Source: Streptomyces sp. NRRL WC-3626
GTDB taxonomy: Bacteria; Actinomycetota; Actinomycetes; Streptomycetales; Streptomycetaceae
NCBI RefSeq assembly: GCF_000718785.1
Contig: NZ_JOCA01000003.1
Span: 124,001 to 188,000, forward strand
DNA length: 64,000 bases
Direction: 5' to 3'
The notes under the pieces are model-generated. The model worked only from the letters and a program-made list of their open reading frames with translations. It was not told the origin of the DNA and did not search any database. Of the stretch, positions 33,723 through 43,161 are shown piece after piece. The position numbers and the translations under genes are program-made. Position 1 is the first letter of the stretch. Each line of letters starts with the position of its first letter.

Positions 33723-35549
33723 ATGGGGCACTACAAGTCGAATCTCCGCGACATCGAGTTCAACCTCTTCGAGGTGCTCGGCCGCGACAAGCTGTACGGC
33801 TCGGGTCCGTTCGAGGAGATGGACGTCGACACCGCGAAGAGCATCCTCGACGAGCTGACCCGGCTCGCGGAGAACGAGCTGGCCGAGTCGTTCACGGACG
33901 CCGACCGCAACCCGCCGGTGTTCGACCCGGAGACCAGCACCGCGCCGGTGCCGGCGTCCTTCAAGAAGAGCTACCAGGCCTTCATGGACTCCGAGTACTG
34001 GCGCCTGGGCCTGCCCGAGGGCATCGGCGGCACGACGGCTCCCCCGTCGCTGATCTGGGCGTACGCCGAGCTGATCCTGGGCGCCAACCCGGCCGTGTGG
34101 ATGTACTCCTCCGGTCCGGCGTTCGCCGGGATCCTGCACGACGAGGGCAACGAGACGCAGAAGAAGATCGCGAAGATCGCCGTCGAGAAGCAGTGGGGCT
34201 CCACCATGGTCCTCACCGAGCCCGACGCCGGCTCGGACGTGGGCGCCGGCCGCACCAAGGCCGTGCCGCAGGAGGACGGCTCCTGGCACATCGAGGGCGT
34301 GAAGCGGTTCATCACGTCCGGTGAGCACGACATGTCGGAGAACATCCTCCACTACGTGCTCGCGCGTCCCGAGGGCGCCGGCCCCGGCACCAAGGGCCTG
34401 TCGCTCTTCCTCGTCCCCAAGTACGAGTTCGACTTCGAGACCGGCGAACTGGGCGAGCGCAACGGCGCCTACGCCACGAACGTCGAGCACAAGATGGGCC
34501 TGAAGGCCTCCAACACCTGCGAGATGACGTTCGGCGACCGCCACCCCGCCAGGGGCTGGCTGATCGGCGACAAGCACGACGGCATCCGCCAGATGTTCCG
34601 CATCATCGAGTTCGCCCGCATGATGGTCGGCACGAAGGCGATCTCCACGCTCTCGACGGGCTACCTCAACGCGCTGGAGTACGCCAAGGAGCGCGTCCAG
34701 GGTCCGGACCTGGCCAACTTCATGGACAAGGCCGCGCCCAAGGTCACCATCACCCACCACCCCGACGTGCGCCGCTCGCTGATGACGCAGAAGGCGTACG
34801 CGGAGGGCATGCGCGCGCTGGTGCTGTACACGGCGTCGGTGCAGGACGCGATCGCGGTGAAGGAGGCGGCGGGCGAGGACACCAGGACCGAGCACGCGCT
34901 CAACGACCTGCTGCTGCCGATCGTCAAGGGCTACGGCTCCGAGAAGGGCTACGAGCAGCTCGCCCAGTCGCTGCAGACCTTCGGCGGCTCCGGCTTCCTC
35001 CAGGAGTACCCGATCGAGCAGTACATCCGGGACTCCAAGATCGACACCCTGTACGAGGGCACCACCGCGATCCAGGGCCAGGACTTCTTCTTCCGGAAGA
35101 TCGTCCGCAACCAGGGCGCGGCGCTGAACTCGCTGGCCGAGGACATCAAGAAGTTCCTGGCGCTCGGCGAGGGCGGCGAGGAGCTGGGCGCGGCCCGCGA
35201 GCACCTGGCCAAGGCGGCCGTCGAGCTGGAGGCCATCGTCGGCCTGATGCTCACCGACCTCGCGGCCACCGAGCAGGACGTCAAGAACATCTACAAGGTG
35301 GGCCTGAACACCACCCGTCTGCTGATGGCGTCCGGTGACGTGATCGTCGGCTACCTGCTGCTGCGCGGCGCCGCGATCGCCGCCGAGAAGCTCCCGACGG
35401 CCTCCGCGAAGGACGTCGCCTTCTACACCGGCAAGATCGCGGCGGCGAAGTTCTTCGCGTCCGACGTCCTGCCCGGCGTCACCCTGGCCCGCAAGGTCGC
35501 CGAGGGCGTCGGACTGGACCTGATGGAACTGGACGAGGCGGCCTTCTAG
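33723..35549 (+). CDS. acyl-CoA dehydrogenase
   Basis: 608-aa flavoprotein that desaturates acyl-CoA at C2-C3, the first step of beta-oxidation. Long-form enzyme: extended N-terminus, the FAD/substrate middle domain ([14 protein letters not shown]), the catalytic base region [11 protein letters not shown], and a C-terminal helical extension typical of the FadE5-like group. Start at ATG 33723 (AACGGGAG upstream); an in-frame longer start has no support. Likely handles medium or long acyl-CoAs; electron acceptor ETF is encoded elsewhere. Confidence 0.93.
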   Translation: MGHYKSNLRDIEFNLFEVLGRDKLYGSGPFEEMDVDTAKSILDELTRLAENELAESFTDADRNPPVFDPETSTAPVPASFKKSYQAFMDSEYWRLGLPEGIGGTTAPPSLIWAYAELILGANPAVWMYSSGPAFAGILHDEGNETQKKIAKIAVEKQWGSTMVLTEPDAGSDVGAGRTKAVPQEDGSWHIEGVKRFITSGEHDMSENILHYVLARPEGAGPGTKGLSLFLVPKYEFDFETGELGERNGAYATNVEHKMGLKASNTCEMTFGDRHPARGWLIGDKHDGIRQMFRIIEFARMMVGTKAISTLSTGYLNALEYAKERVQGPDLANFMDKAAPKVTITHHPDVRRSLMTQKAYAEGMRALVLYTASVQDAIAVKEAAGEDTRTEHALNDLLLPIVKGYGSEKGYEQLAQSLQTFGGSGFLQEYPIEQYIRDSKIDTLYEGTTAIQGQDFFFRKIVRNQGAALNSLAEDIKKFLALGEGGEELGAAREHLAKAAVELEAIVGLMLTDLAATEQDVKNIYKVGLNTTRLLMASGDVIVGYLLLRGAAIAAEKLPTASAKDVAFYTGKIAAAKFFASDVLPGVTLARKVAEGVGLDLMELDEAAF

Positions 35550-35622
35550 GACCCTTCCGGGACCCTCCCGGACCTCCCAGGACCTCCTGGGACAGACCCC
35601 ACGAGATTCGGCCGGACCTCGT

Positions 35623-35660
35623 ACGAGGGCCCGCTCCCGCACCGGGAAGCGGGCCCTCGT
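35623..35660 (+). terminator. terminator of acyl-CoA dehydrogenase gene
   Basis: 13-bp arms ACGAGGGCCCGCT / AGCGGGCCCTCGT, with a further small hairpin inside. Ends just 20 bp before the next gene's start. Confidence 0.82.
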
Positions 35661-35679
35661 CCTCGTTAAGGTGAACCCC

Positions 35680-36978
35680 ATGAGCGCACCCTCCCGCTTC
35701 GACCGCGGCCACACCGACGATCTGATGTCCTTCCTCGCGGCGAGTCCGACGCCGTACCACGCCGTGGCGAACGCAGCCGAGCGGCTGGAGAAGGCGGGCT
35801 TCCGTCAGGTCGCGGAGACGGACGCCTGGGACGGGGCGACGGGCGGCAAGTACGTGCTGCGCGGCGGTGCGATCATCGCCTGGTACGTCCCCGAGGGCGC
35901 GGACGCGCACACGCCCTTCCGGATCGTCGGCGCCCACACCGACTCCCCCAACCTGCGTGTGAAGCCCCGTCCGGACAGCGGGGCGCACGGCTGGCGCCAG
36001 GTGGCCGTGGAGATCTACGGCGGGCCGCTGCTCAACTCCTGGCTCGACCGGGATCTGGGCCTGGCCGGGCGGCTGTCGCTGCGCGACGGCTCCACCCGGC
36101 TGGTCAACGTCGACCGCCCGCTGCTGCGGGTCCCGCAGCTCGCCATCCACCTGGACCGCTCGGTCAACGCCGACGGCCTCAAGCTCGACAAGCAGCGGCA
36201 CATGCAGCCGGTGTGGGGCATGGGCGACGACGTCCGCGACGGCGACCTGATCGCCTTCCTGGAGGAGACCGCCGGGCTCGCCTCCGGTGAGGTCACCGGC
36301 TGGGACCTGATGGTCCACTCCGTCGAGGCACCCGCCTACCTGGGCCGCGACCGCGAGCTGGTGGCCGGCCCGCGCATGGACAACCTGCTCTCCGTGCACG
36401 CCGGTACGGCCGCGCTCGCCGCCGTCGCCGCCAAGGGCTCCGCCCTCTCCTACATCCCGGTCCTCGCCGCCTTCGACCACGAGGAGAACGGCTCCCAGTC
36501 CGACACCGGCGCGGACGGCCCGCTGCTCGGCGGCGTCCTCGAGCGCTCGGTGTTCGCGCGCGGTGGATCGTACGAGGACCGGGCGCGCGCCTTCGCCGGC
36601 ACCGTCTGCCTCTCCTCCGACACCGGTCACGCCGTCCACCCCAACTACGCGGAGCGGCACGACCCGACGCACCATCCGCGGATCGACGGCGGCCCCATCC
36701 TCAAGGTCAACGTCAACAACCGCTACGCCACCGACGGTTCCGGCCGGGCGGTGTTCGCGGCGGCCTGCGAGAAGGCGGACGTCCCGTTCCAGTCGTTCGT
36801 CTCCAACAACGCGATGCCGTGCGGCACCACGATCGGCCCGATCACGGCCGCCCGGCACGGCATCCGCACCGTCGACATCGGCGTGGCCATCCTGTCGATG
36901 CACAGCGCCCGCGAACTCTGCGGCGCGAAGGACCCGTACCTGCTGGCGAACGCGCTGGTCGCCTTCCTTGAGGGCTAG
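35680..36978 (+). CDS. M18 family aminopeptidase
   Basis: 432-aa cytoplasmic zinc aminopeptidase, tetrahedral dodecamer family (aspartyl-aminopeptidase type). Metal ligands and motifs: A-H-T-D-S-P-N, D-H-E-E-N-G-S and S-S-D-T-G-H-A-V-H. It removes acidic N-terminal residues from peptides. ATG 35680 with AAGGTG upstream is preferred over GTG 35671. Single gene. Confidence 0.93.
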   Translation: MSAPSRFDRGHTDDLMSFLAASPTPYHAVANAAERLEKAGFRQVAETDAWDGATGGKYVLRGGAIIAWYVPEGADAHTPFRIVGAHTDSPNLRVKPRPDSGAHGWRQVAVEIYGGPLLNSWLDRDLGLAGRLSLRDGSTRLVNVDRPLLRVPQLAIHLDRSVNADGLKLDKQRHMQPVWGMGDDVRDGDLIAFLEETAGLASGEVTGWDLMVHSVEAPAYLGRDRELVAGPRMDNLLSVHAGTAALAAVAAKGSALSYIPVLAAFDHEENGSQSDTGADGPLLGGVLERSVFARGGSYEDRARAFAGTVCLSSDTGHAVHPNYAERHDPTHHPRIDGGPILKVNVNNRYATDGSGRAVFAAACEKADVPFQSFVSNNAMPCGTTIGPITAARHGIRTVDIGVAILSMHSARELCGAKDPYLLANALVAFLEG

Positions 36979-37059
36979 TCAACTGCCCGACAACGCATGG
37001 GTGTCGCCCGCCCGGGTACCCGGTTGCCACCGGAACCACCGGACAGGGAGGCGACACTC

Positions 37060-37311
37060 ATGGGCCTCGGCGGCTGCATCATCCTCATCGCCGTAGGAGC
37101 AATTCTCACGTTCGCCACCGACTGGGACATGCAGGGTGTCAACCTTGACCTGGTCGGCGTCATCTTCATGATCGTCGGCCTGATCGGCGTCGCGACGTTC
37201 AGCAGCATCGCCCGCCGCAGGCGGGTCGTCGTACCCCCGGCCACCCCGGTCGTGGACGACACCACCCGCCCCCACACCCGCGACGGCTACAGCGACGGGT
37301 ACGGGGTCTGA
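37060..37311 (+). CDS. DUF6458 small membrane protein
   Basis: 83-aa protein with two transmembrane helices (C-I-I-L-I-A-V-G-A-I-L-T-F-A; V-G-V-I-F-M-I-V-G-L-I-G-V) joined by an acidic loop (D-W-D-M-Q-G-V-N-L-D), then R-R-R-R and a polar tail. This pattern matches DUF6458. GGGAGG lies 9 bp before the ATG. Function unknown. Confidence 0.85.
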   Translation: MGLGGCIILIAVGAILTFATDWDMQGVNLDLVGVIFMIVGLIGVATFSSIARRRRVVVPPATPVVDDTTRPHTRDGYSDGYGV

Positions 37312-37479
37312 GCTTCTGCCGGAGGCAGGAGACGAGTTCGGCCACGGACGGGACCAGGACGCAGGTCTTCCGGGCCCGGGCTTCAACCGTCACCGGGCGG
37401 CGCGGGACGGCATGGCGTCCCGCCGGTCAGCCGAGCGCGTGGTCCGTCGTCGTGTCGACGTGATCCGCCCCCCGCCGTG

Positions 37480-37581
37480 GCGGTCGCCGACGGTGAGGGG
37501 GCGCTGCGCGGGGCGGGACTCAGCCCGTCGGCCTACCGGCGGCGTTTCGGAACGCGTGGCGGGGAAGCGGTGGAACCATGA
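37480..37581 (+). pseudogene. AraC-family regulator C-terminal scrap
   Basis: Frame reading ...A-L-R-G-A-G-L-S-P-S-A-Y-R-R-R-F-G-T-R-G, ending TGA at 37579-37581. This is the final helix signature of AraC/GlxA regulators, but nothing upstream shows the rest of the HTH. The TGA overlaps the ATG of the LURP-one gene (ATGA), as if the old gene had once been its operon partner. The rest of 37312-37480 shows nothing recognisable. Confidence 0.5.
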
Positions 37582-38075
37582 GATTCCTTGTGCGGGACCG
37601 GATCCTCGGGATCGGGGACGACTACTGGATCGAGGACGACCACGGGAACAAGGTCTTCCTCGTCGACGGCAAGGCGATGCGGCTGCGGGACACCTTCGAG
37701 CTGAAGGACACCGAGGGGCGCGTGCTCATCGACATCCGGCAGAAGATGTTCGCCCTGCGGGACACGATGGTGATCGAGCGGGACGGGGAGCCGCTGGCGA
37801 CCGTCCGCCGCAAACGGCTGTCGCTGCTGCGCAACCACTACCGCGTCGCGCTGGCGGACGGCGGCACCGAACTGGACGTCAGCGGCCGGATCGCCGACCG
37901 GGAGTTCGCGGTCGAATACGACGGTGAACTGCTCGCCGTGGTCTCCCGCCGTTGGCTGCACATCCGGGAGACCTACGGCATCGACGTCGTCCGCGAGGAC
38001 GCGGACCCGGCGCTGCTGATCGCGGTGGCGGTGTGCGTGATCCACCTGGCGGAGAGGGAACGGGAGGACGACTAG
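37578..38075 (+). CDS. LURP-one-related / scramblase-like protein
   Basis: 165-aa protein, tubby-like 12-strand beta-barrel with a central helix (LURP-one family). Repeating pattern G-D-D-Y-W-I-E-D-D-H-G-N-K-V-F-L-V-D and L-K-D-T-E-G-R-V-L. A hydrophobic helix near the end (L-L-I-A-V-A-V-C-V-I-H-L-A) is normally buried in the barrel. Cytoplasmic, role unknown. GTGG before ATG 37578. Confidence 0.85.
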   Translation: MRFLVRDRILGIGDDYWIEDDHGNKVFLVDGKAMRLRDTFELKDTEGRVLIDIRQKMFALRDTMVIERDGEPLATVRRKRLSLLRNHYRVALADGGTELDVSGRIADREFAVEYDGELLAVVSRRWLHIRETYGIDVVREDADPALLIAVAVCVIHLAEREREDD

Positions 38076-38082
38076 GGCCCGG

Positions 38083-38877
38083 TCAGTGGCCGGGGCGGGC
38101 CAGGCCCAGGACCCGGTCCTTCAGGGCCGGGAAGCGTTCGCGGGTGCCCGTGACCGTGGCCGGGTCGAAGTCGACGGTGAGGATCTCCTCGTCGGGGCCC
38201 GCCTCCGCGAGGACCTCGCCCCACGGATCGACCACGATCGAGTGACCCGCCTGCGGAACTCCGTCGTGCGTCCCCGCCGTTCCGCACGCGAGGACGAACG
38301 ACTGGTTCTCCACCGCGCGGGCCTTCGCCAGCAGCGTCCAGTGGGAGCGGCGGCGCTCCGGCCAGCCCGCCGGGACGACGAAGGTCTCGGCGCCCGCGTC
38401 GACGAGACCGCGGAAGAGTTCGGGGAAGCGGAGGTCGTAGCAGGTCGCCACACCGATGACGGTGTCCGGCAGACGGACCGTCACCAGTTCCTCGCCCGCC
38501 CCCATCAGCACGGCCTCGCCCTTGTCGAAGCCGAAGCGGTGGATCTTGCGGTAGGCGGCGGCGAGTTCACCTGCGGGGGAGAAGACGAGGGAGGTGTTGT
38601 AGAGGGGACCGTCGGGGTCGCGTTCGGGGATCGACCCCGCGTGCAGCCACACGCCCGCGTCGCTCGCGGCCTTGGCCATCGCCTCGTGGGTGGGGCCTTC
38701 GAGCGGTTCCGCCTCACTGCCGAACGCCTCGTACGCGAACGCGCCCGTGGTCCACAGTTCCGGCAGGACGACGAGATCGGCCCCGGCCTGATCCCGTACC
38801 ATCCCGGCGACGCGCAGCCGCCGCGATTCGACCGATTCGCCCTCGTTCACGGCGACTTGAAGCAAGGAAGCGCGCAC
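38083..38877 (-). CDS. nitrilase-superfamily carbon-nitrogen hydrolase
   Basis: 264-aa amidase of the nitrilase superfamily. Catalytic triad visible: Glu in L-P-E-L-W, Lys in Y-R-K-I-H-R-F, Cys in A-T-C-Y-D-L-R-F-P-E. Close in plan to omega-amidase/NIT-type enzymes that clean up deaminated glutamine or glutathione products. GTG 38877. Convergent with the LURP-one gene, 7 bp apart. Confidence 0.9.
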   Translation of the reverse strand: MRASLLQVAVNEGESVESRRLRVAGMVRDQAGADLVVLPELWTTGAFAYEAFGSEAEPLEGPTHEAMAKAASDAGVWLHAGSIPERDPDGPLYNTSLVFSPAGELAAAYRKIHRFGFDKGEAVLMGAGEELVTVRLPDTVIGVATCYDLRFPELFRGLVDAGAETFVVPAGWPERRRSHWTLLAKARAVENQSFVLACGTAGTHDGVPQAGHSIVVDPWGEVLAEAGPDEEILTVDFDPATVTGTRERFPALKDRVLGLARPGH

Positions 38878-39059
38878 ACTACCACCGTCCTGGCATTCGA
38901 CCCGGGTACACGGGCCTACGATCGTCACACGAAAGCACTGCCGGGGTGCCTCACAGCAGCGTAACTTAGCGACTCGAGACACCCACGCAGTGCAGCCACC
39001 GCCCACTGGCACGCCGCCGCAACCTGCCCGTGTACCGACCGCCGAGGGGTCCCGTTTCC

Positions 39060-39884
39060 GTGAGCCTGCATCCCGCCCTCCAGCCCTACGCCGACGCCTG
39101 GACCCATTCCATCGAGGCGATATCCGAGCTGGTGCAGCCGCTCCCGGAGGCCGACTGGAACCGGCGGACGCCGTGCCCGGGATGGTCGGTCCGGGACGTG
39201 GTCTCGCACGTCATCGGGCTGGACTCCGAGATGTACGGCGACCCGCGCCCCATCCACACGCTGCCGCGCGACCTGTTCCACGTCACCAACGACCACCAGC
39301 GGTACATGGAGATGCAGGTCGACGTGCGCCGCCACCACACGGCGCCGGAGATGACCTCGGAGCTGGAGCTCTCGATCATCCGCCGCAACCGTCAGCTGCG
39401 GAACGAGACGCGTGAGCCGGGCACCACGGTGCGCGGTCCGCTCGGCACGGAGCTGACGCTGGAGGAGTCGATGCGCCGGCACGCGTTCGCCGTATGGGCG
39501 CACGAGCAGGATCTGCGTACGGCCCTCGGCCGGCCGGGCAACCTCGACTCCCCCGGCGCGCACATCGCCCGTGACGTGCTGCTGGCCGAACTGCCGCGCG
39601 TGGTCGCGGAGCTCGCGCAGGCGCCGCGCAGCTCGGCCGTGGTCATCGACGTGCACGGTCCGGTGGAGTTCCTGCGCACGATCCGCGTCGACATCCAGGG
39701 CCGGGGCACCCTGGAGACGGCCCCCGCCCTCGGCCCCGCCGCCACCCTCACCCTCGACTGGGAGACCTTCGTCCGCCTGGCCTGCGGCCGGGTGACACCG
39801 GAAGCGGTCTCGGACCGCCTGAAGACGGAGGGCGACCCGGACCTGACCTCAGCGATCCTGCGCCACTTCGCAGTGACGCAGTAA
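39060..39884 (+). CDS. maleylpyruvate isomerase-like (DinB/MDMPI) protein
   Basis: 274-aa protein with an N-terminal MDMPI four-helix domain (W-N-R-R-T-P-C-P-G-W-S-V-R-D-V-V-S-H-V) and the matching C-terminal domain (T-L-D-W-E-T-F-V-R-L-A-C-G-R). In the family a metal is held by His residues; one such His lies in V-V-S-H-V. Mycothiol-dependent isomerisation is possible, but the family is broad. GTG 39060 follows GAGGGG. Confidence 0.85.
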   Translation: MSLHPALQPYADAWTHSIEAISELVQPLPEADWNRRTPCPGWSVRDVVSHVIGLDSEMYGDPRPIHTLPRDLFHVTNDHQRYMEMQVDVRRHHTAPEMTSELELSIIRRNRQLRNETREPGTTVRGPLGTELTLEESMRRHAFAVWAHEQDLRTALGRPGNLDSPGAHIARDVLLAELPRVVAELAQAPRSSAVVIDVHGPVEFLRTIRVDIQGRGTLETAPALGPAATLTLDWETFVRLACGRVTPEAVSDRLKTEGDPDLTSAILRHFAVTQ

Positions 39885-39891
39885 CCCGCAC

Positions 39892-39919
39892 GATCCGCGA
39901 TCCGCGATCCGCGATCCGC
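39892..39919. repeat. GATCCGC tandem repeat
   Basis: Four perfect 7-bp units (GATCCGC) directly before the dispersed repeat copy C, downstream of the MDMPI gene. Likely slippage-prone. Confidence 0.9.
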
Positions 39920-40054
39920 GGGCAATCGTGCCGCAGGGCGGCACGGGTGGGCGCGACGGCACCCCGCAAGCGCCGGGCCGCGCGCCCACCCCCCGCCCAG
40001 CCTCGACACCGGGCACCCGCCCACCCCCTCCGCACGGGTGGGCGCGACGGCACC
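39918..40054. repeat. dispersed intergenic repeat, copy C plus partial copy
   Basis: Core GCGGGCAATCGTGCCGCAGG with the GCGGCAC hairpin partner, then GGGTGGGCGCG, as at 15.8 kb, through about 39985. A 23-bp partial copy (GCACGGGTGGGCGCGACGGC...) follows at 40032-40054, ending 2 bp before the stop of the convergent MFS gene. Confidence 0.8.
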
Positions 40055-40056
40055 GG

Positions 40057-41352
40057 TCACGGCACCGGCACGTGCACGGACGAGACCCGGCTCGGGGCCA
40101 ACCGCTCCCGCTCCGCCCGAGCCGCCCGCTTCCGCAACCGCAGAATCTGACCGACCCCCAGAACCTGCAGCACGAACACCGACGAGAACGCGACGCCGTA
40201 GTCGTCCCCCGTCGCGTCCAGCAGCACCCCGACCGCGAACAACGTCGTCATGGACGCCACGAATCCCCCCATGTTCGTGATCCCCGACGCCGTGCCCTGC
40301 CGCTCGGCGGGATTCGCCGGCCGGGCGAAGTCGAACCCGATCATCGACGCCGGCCCGCAGGCCCCCAGCACCGCGCACAGCACCACCAGCAGCCACATCG
40401 GCGCCGTGTCCGCCGGATAGACCAGAGTGACCGCCCACACCACGGCCGTCGCCCCCACCGTCCCCAGCGCCAGCGGCAGCCGCGCCCCGTGGTGCCGGGC
40501 GATGACCTGCCCGTAGACGAGCCCGAAGGCCATGTTGGACAGCACGACGAGGGTCAGCAGCTCACCGGCGGCCGCCCGGGACAGCCCCTGCGCCTCCACG
40601 AGGAACGGCATCCCCCACAGCAGCAGGAACATCATCGCCGGGAACTGCGTGGTGAAGTGCACCCACAGCCCCAGCCGCGTCCCCGGCTCCCGCCAGGACA
40701 GGGCGATCTGCCGGCGCACATAGGCGGCGCCCTGATGCACAACCGGCTCCGGTTCGTACCCCTCGGGGTGATCCCTGAGGAACAGCACCAGCAGCACGAA
40801 CACCACGACACCCGCCACCGCGCTGCCCGCGAACGCCGCCGTCCAGCCGACGCCGTGCAGCAGCCGGGCGATGACCAGCGTGGAGACGAGGTTGCCCGCC
40901 ATCCCGGCCAGCCCCGCCATCTGCGCGACCAGCGGTCCGCGCCGGGCCGGGAACCACCGCGTGCCCAGCCGCAGCACGCTGATGAACGTCATCGCGTCAC
41001 CGCAGCCCAGCAGCGCCCGTGAGGCGAGCGCCATGCCGTACGACGGCGAGAGCGCGAAGCCGAGCTGCCCGGCCGTGAACAGCACGACACCGATGCCCAG
41101 CACCCTCTTGGTGCCGAGCCGGTCGACCAGCAGCCCGACGGGTATCTGCATGCCCGCGTAGACCAGCAGCTGGAGGATGGAGAACGTGGAGAGGGCCGAG
41201 GCGTTGACGTGGAAACGGTCGGCGGCGTCGAGGCCGGCGACCCCGAGCGAGGTGCGGAAGATGACGGCGACGAAGTAGACGGAGACGCCGACCCCCCACA
41301 CGGCGAGCGCGCGCCGTCCGCCGGGAGGGTCCCCGGGCAGCGTGCCCTTCAT
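40057..41352 (-). CDS. MFS transporter
   Basis: 431-aa twelve-helix major facilitator (helices visible throughout; A-like motif G-L-L-V-D-R-L-G-T-K-R between helices 2 and 3). Sugar-phosphate/aromatic-acid type by general pattern (V-S-V-Y-F-V-A-V-I-F-R-T-S-L-G-V-A-G). ATG 41352 overlaps the stop of the GntR gene (ATGA), so both are one operon. Substrate unknown. Confidence 0.9.
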   Translation of the reverse strand: MKGTLPGDPPGGRRALAVWGVGVSVYFVAVIFRTSLGVAGLDAADRFHVNASALSTFSILQLLVYAGMQIPVGLLVDRLGTKRVLGIGVVLFTAGQLGFALSPSYGMALASRALLGCGDAMTFISVLRLGTRWFPARRGPLVAQMAGLAGMAGNLVSTLVIARLLHGVGWTAAFAGSAVAGVVVFVLLVLFLRDHPEGYEPEPVVHQGAAYVRRQIALSWREPGTRLGLWVHFTTQFPAMMFLLLWGMPFLVEAQGLSRAAAGELLTLVVLSNMAFGLVYGQVIARHHGARLPLALGTVGATAVVWAVTLVYPADTAPMWLLVVLCAVLGACGPASMIGFDFARPANPAERQGTASGITNMGGFVASMTTLFAVGVLLDATGDDYGVAFSSVFVLQVLGVGQILRLRKRAARAERERLAPSRVSSVHVPVP

Positions 41353-42002
41353 CGCACCTCACCCCTGGCCAGGTGGGAGAACCAGCCGACGTGCCGGTGG
41401 ACGACCCCGACGGCCGCCTCCGCGTCGCCGGAACGCAGCGCTTCGAGGATCTCCTCGTGTTCGGCGAGGGTCTTGGCGATCCGGTCGGGGTGGGAGTGCA
41501 TCACGGCGACACCCATCCGCAGCTGCCGGTCGCGGAGCTGGTCGTAGAGGCGGGAGAGGATCTCGTTGCCGCCGCTGCGGACGATCTCGGCGTGGAAACA
41601 GCGGTCGGTGACGGAGGCGGCGGCGAAGTCACCGGCGGCGGCCTGCTCCTTCTGCCGGGCCAGCAGTTCCTCCAGGCGCGCGATGAGCGCGGGCGGCGCG
41701 GGTACGGCCTTCCTGGCGGCGTGCTCCTCGACGAGCAGCCGGGTCTCGACGACGTCGGCGATCTCCTGCGCGGAGACCGGCAGCACGAGGGCGCCCTTCT
41801 TCGGGTAGAGCTTGATCAGCCCCTCGGCCTCCAGCCGGAGCAGCGCCTCACGCACGGGGGTGCGCGAGACCCCCGTGGCCTCGGCCAGCTCGCCTTCGGT
41901 GAGCAGCGTCCCGCCCTCGTAACGGCGTTCCAGGACGCCCTGCTTGACGTGGGTGTAGACGCGGTCGGCGGCGGGGGGTTGCCTCACGGCGGCCATGCTC
42001 AT
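41349..42002 (-). CDS. GntR/FCD-family regulator
   Basis: 217-aa repressor. N-terminal winged HTH (about 12-75; G-E-L-A-E-A-T-G-V-S-R-T-P-V-R-E-A-L-L-R-L) and FCD all-helical effector domain with metal-binding-type residues (Asp, His) at positions such as D-R-C-F-H-A-E-I. FCD members sense small acids and control nearby transport or catabolism genes; here the MFS gene. ATG 42002 (or 41996). Confidence 0.9.
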   Translation of the reverse strand: MSMAAVRQPPAADRVYTHVKQGVLERRYEGGTLLTEGELAEATGVSRTPVREALLRLEAEGLIKLYPKKGALVLPVSAQEIADVVETRLLVEEHAARKAVPAPPALIARLEELLARQKEQAAAGDFAAASVTDRCFHAEIVRSGGNEILSRLYDQLRDRQLRMGVAVMHSHPDRIAKTLAEHEEILEALRSGDAEAAVGVVHRHVGWFSHLARGEVR

Positions 42003-42197
42003 GCGGACAGGATAGATACAACACGTACGCGTGGAAGAATCCGTCCACGATGCGGACCTGGAAGCCGGGAGAATTCACCTCCCCCTCCGCACAACCATGC
42101 GCCCCGCGTACGAGTCAGTTAGGTGCGGCCCCCTGCCTGCGGCCGCATCTGACTCGGCCGCACGGTACGGCCATTCCAGGTAATCGGGGTATTCGAC

Positions 42198-43097
42198 TTG
42201 AAGATCGACATTCGGGGCGTCCGGCTCCGCAGAACCGTCGGCGCCGCCATGACCACCGGTGCCATGCTCGCCTCCGGAGCCCTCTACGCCGCGCCCGCGC
42301 AGGCCGCCGCCGCGCCGTCCGTCGTCGCCAAGGGCGGCTACGTGATGAACAACGCGAACGGCAAGTCGCTGTACACGAAGGCGGCGGACACCCGCCGCTC
42401 GACCGGTTCGACGACGAAGATCATGACGGCGAAGGTCGTGCTCGCGCAGAAGAACCTGAACCTGGACGCCAAGGTCACGATCCAGATGGCGTACAGCGAC
42501 TACATCGTGAAGAACAACGCGTCGTCCGCGCGGCTGATCGTCGGCGACAAGGTCACCGTGCGCCAGCTGCTGTACGGGCTGATGCTGCCGTCGGGCTGCG
42601 ACGCGGCGTACGCGCTGGCCGACAAGTTCGGCTCGGGCTCGACGCGTTCGGCCCGCGTGAAGTCGTTCATCGGCAAGATGAACTCCGAGGCGAAGAAACT
42701 GGGCCTGAAGAACACCCACTTCGACTCCTTCGACGGCATCGGCAAGGGCAAGAACTACTCGACGCCCCGCGATCTGACGAAGATCGCGAGCAGCGCGATG
42801 AAGAGCTCCACGTTCCGCGCGATCGTGAAGACGAAGAAGTACACGGCGAAGACGAAGACCAAGACGGGCAGCACCCGCACGATGGCGCCGTGGACCAACA
42901 CGAACACCCTGCTCAGCAACTACAGCGGCACGATCGGCGTGAAGACCGGCTCGGGCCCGGAGGCCAAGTACTGCCTGGTCTTCGCCGCGACCCGGAACGG
43001 CAAGACGGTCATCGGCACGGTCCTCGCCTCCTCCTCGTCCACCCAGCGCGAAGCGGACGCGAAGAAGCTCCTGTCCTACGGCTTCGGCAAGATCTGA
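42198..43097 (+). CDS. D-alanyl-D-alanine carboxypeptidase (S11)
   Basis: 299-aa secreted serine peptidase that trims the terminal D-Ala of peptidoglycan stems. Sec signal ends near A-Q-A-A-A; active-site motifs S-T-T-K, S-G-C and K-T-G are all present. No C-terminal membrane anchor helix, so it is released or wall-held through its many Lys residues (K-T-K-K-Y-T-A-K-T-K-T-K-T-G). TTG 42198 gives a good Arg-rich signal start; ATG 42249 is an alternative that would shorten it. Confidence 0.92.
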   Translation: MKIDIRGVRLRRTVGAAMTTGAMLASGALYAAPAQAAAAPSVVAKGGYVMNNANGKSLYTKAADTRRSTGSTTKIMTAKVVLAQKNLNLDAKVTIQMAYSDYIVKNNASSARLIVGDKVTVRQLLYGLMLPSGCDAAYALADKFGSGSTRSARVKSFIGKMNSEAKKLGLKNTHFDSFDGIGKGKNYSTPRDLTKIASSAMKSSTFRAIVKTKKYTAKTKTKTGSTRTMAPWTNTNTLLSNYSGTIGVKTGSGPEAKYCLVFAATRNGKTVIGTVLASSSSTQREADAKKLLSYGFGKI

Positions 43098-43110
43098 CCC
43101 ACCGCACCGC

Positions 43111-43144
43111 AAAAAGGGGCCCACCCGGAAACCGGGTGAGCCCC
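43111..43144 (-). terminator. terminator of bkdFGH operon
   Basis: 13-bp stem with one mismatch (GGGGCCCACCCGG / CCGGGTGAGCCCC, loop AAA), followed by TTTTT on the minus strand. Between convergent genes. Confidence 0.88.
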
Positions 43145-43161
43145 TGCTGCGTCCATGGGCC

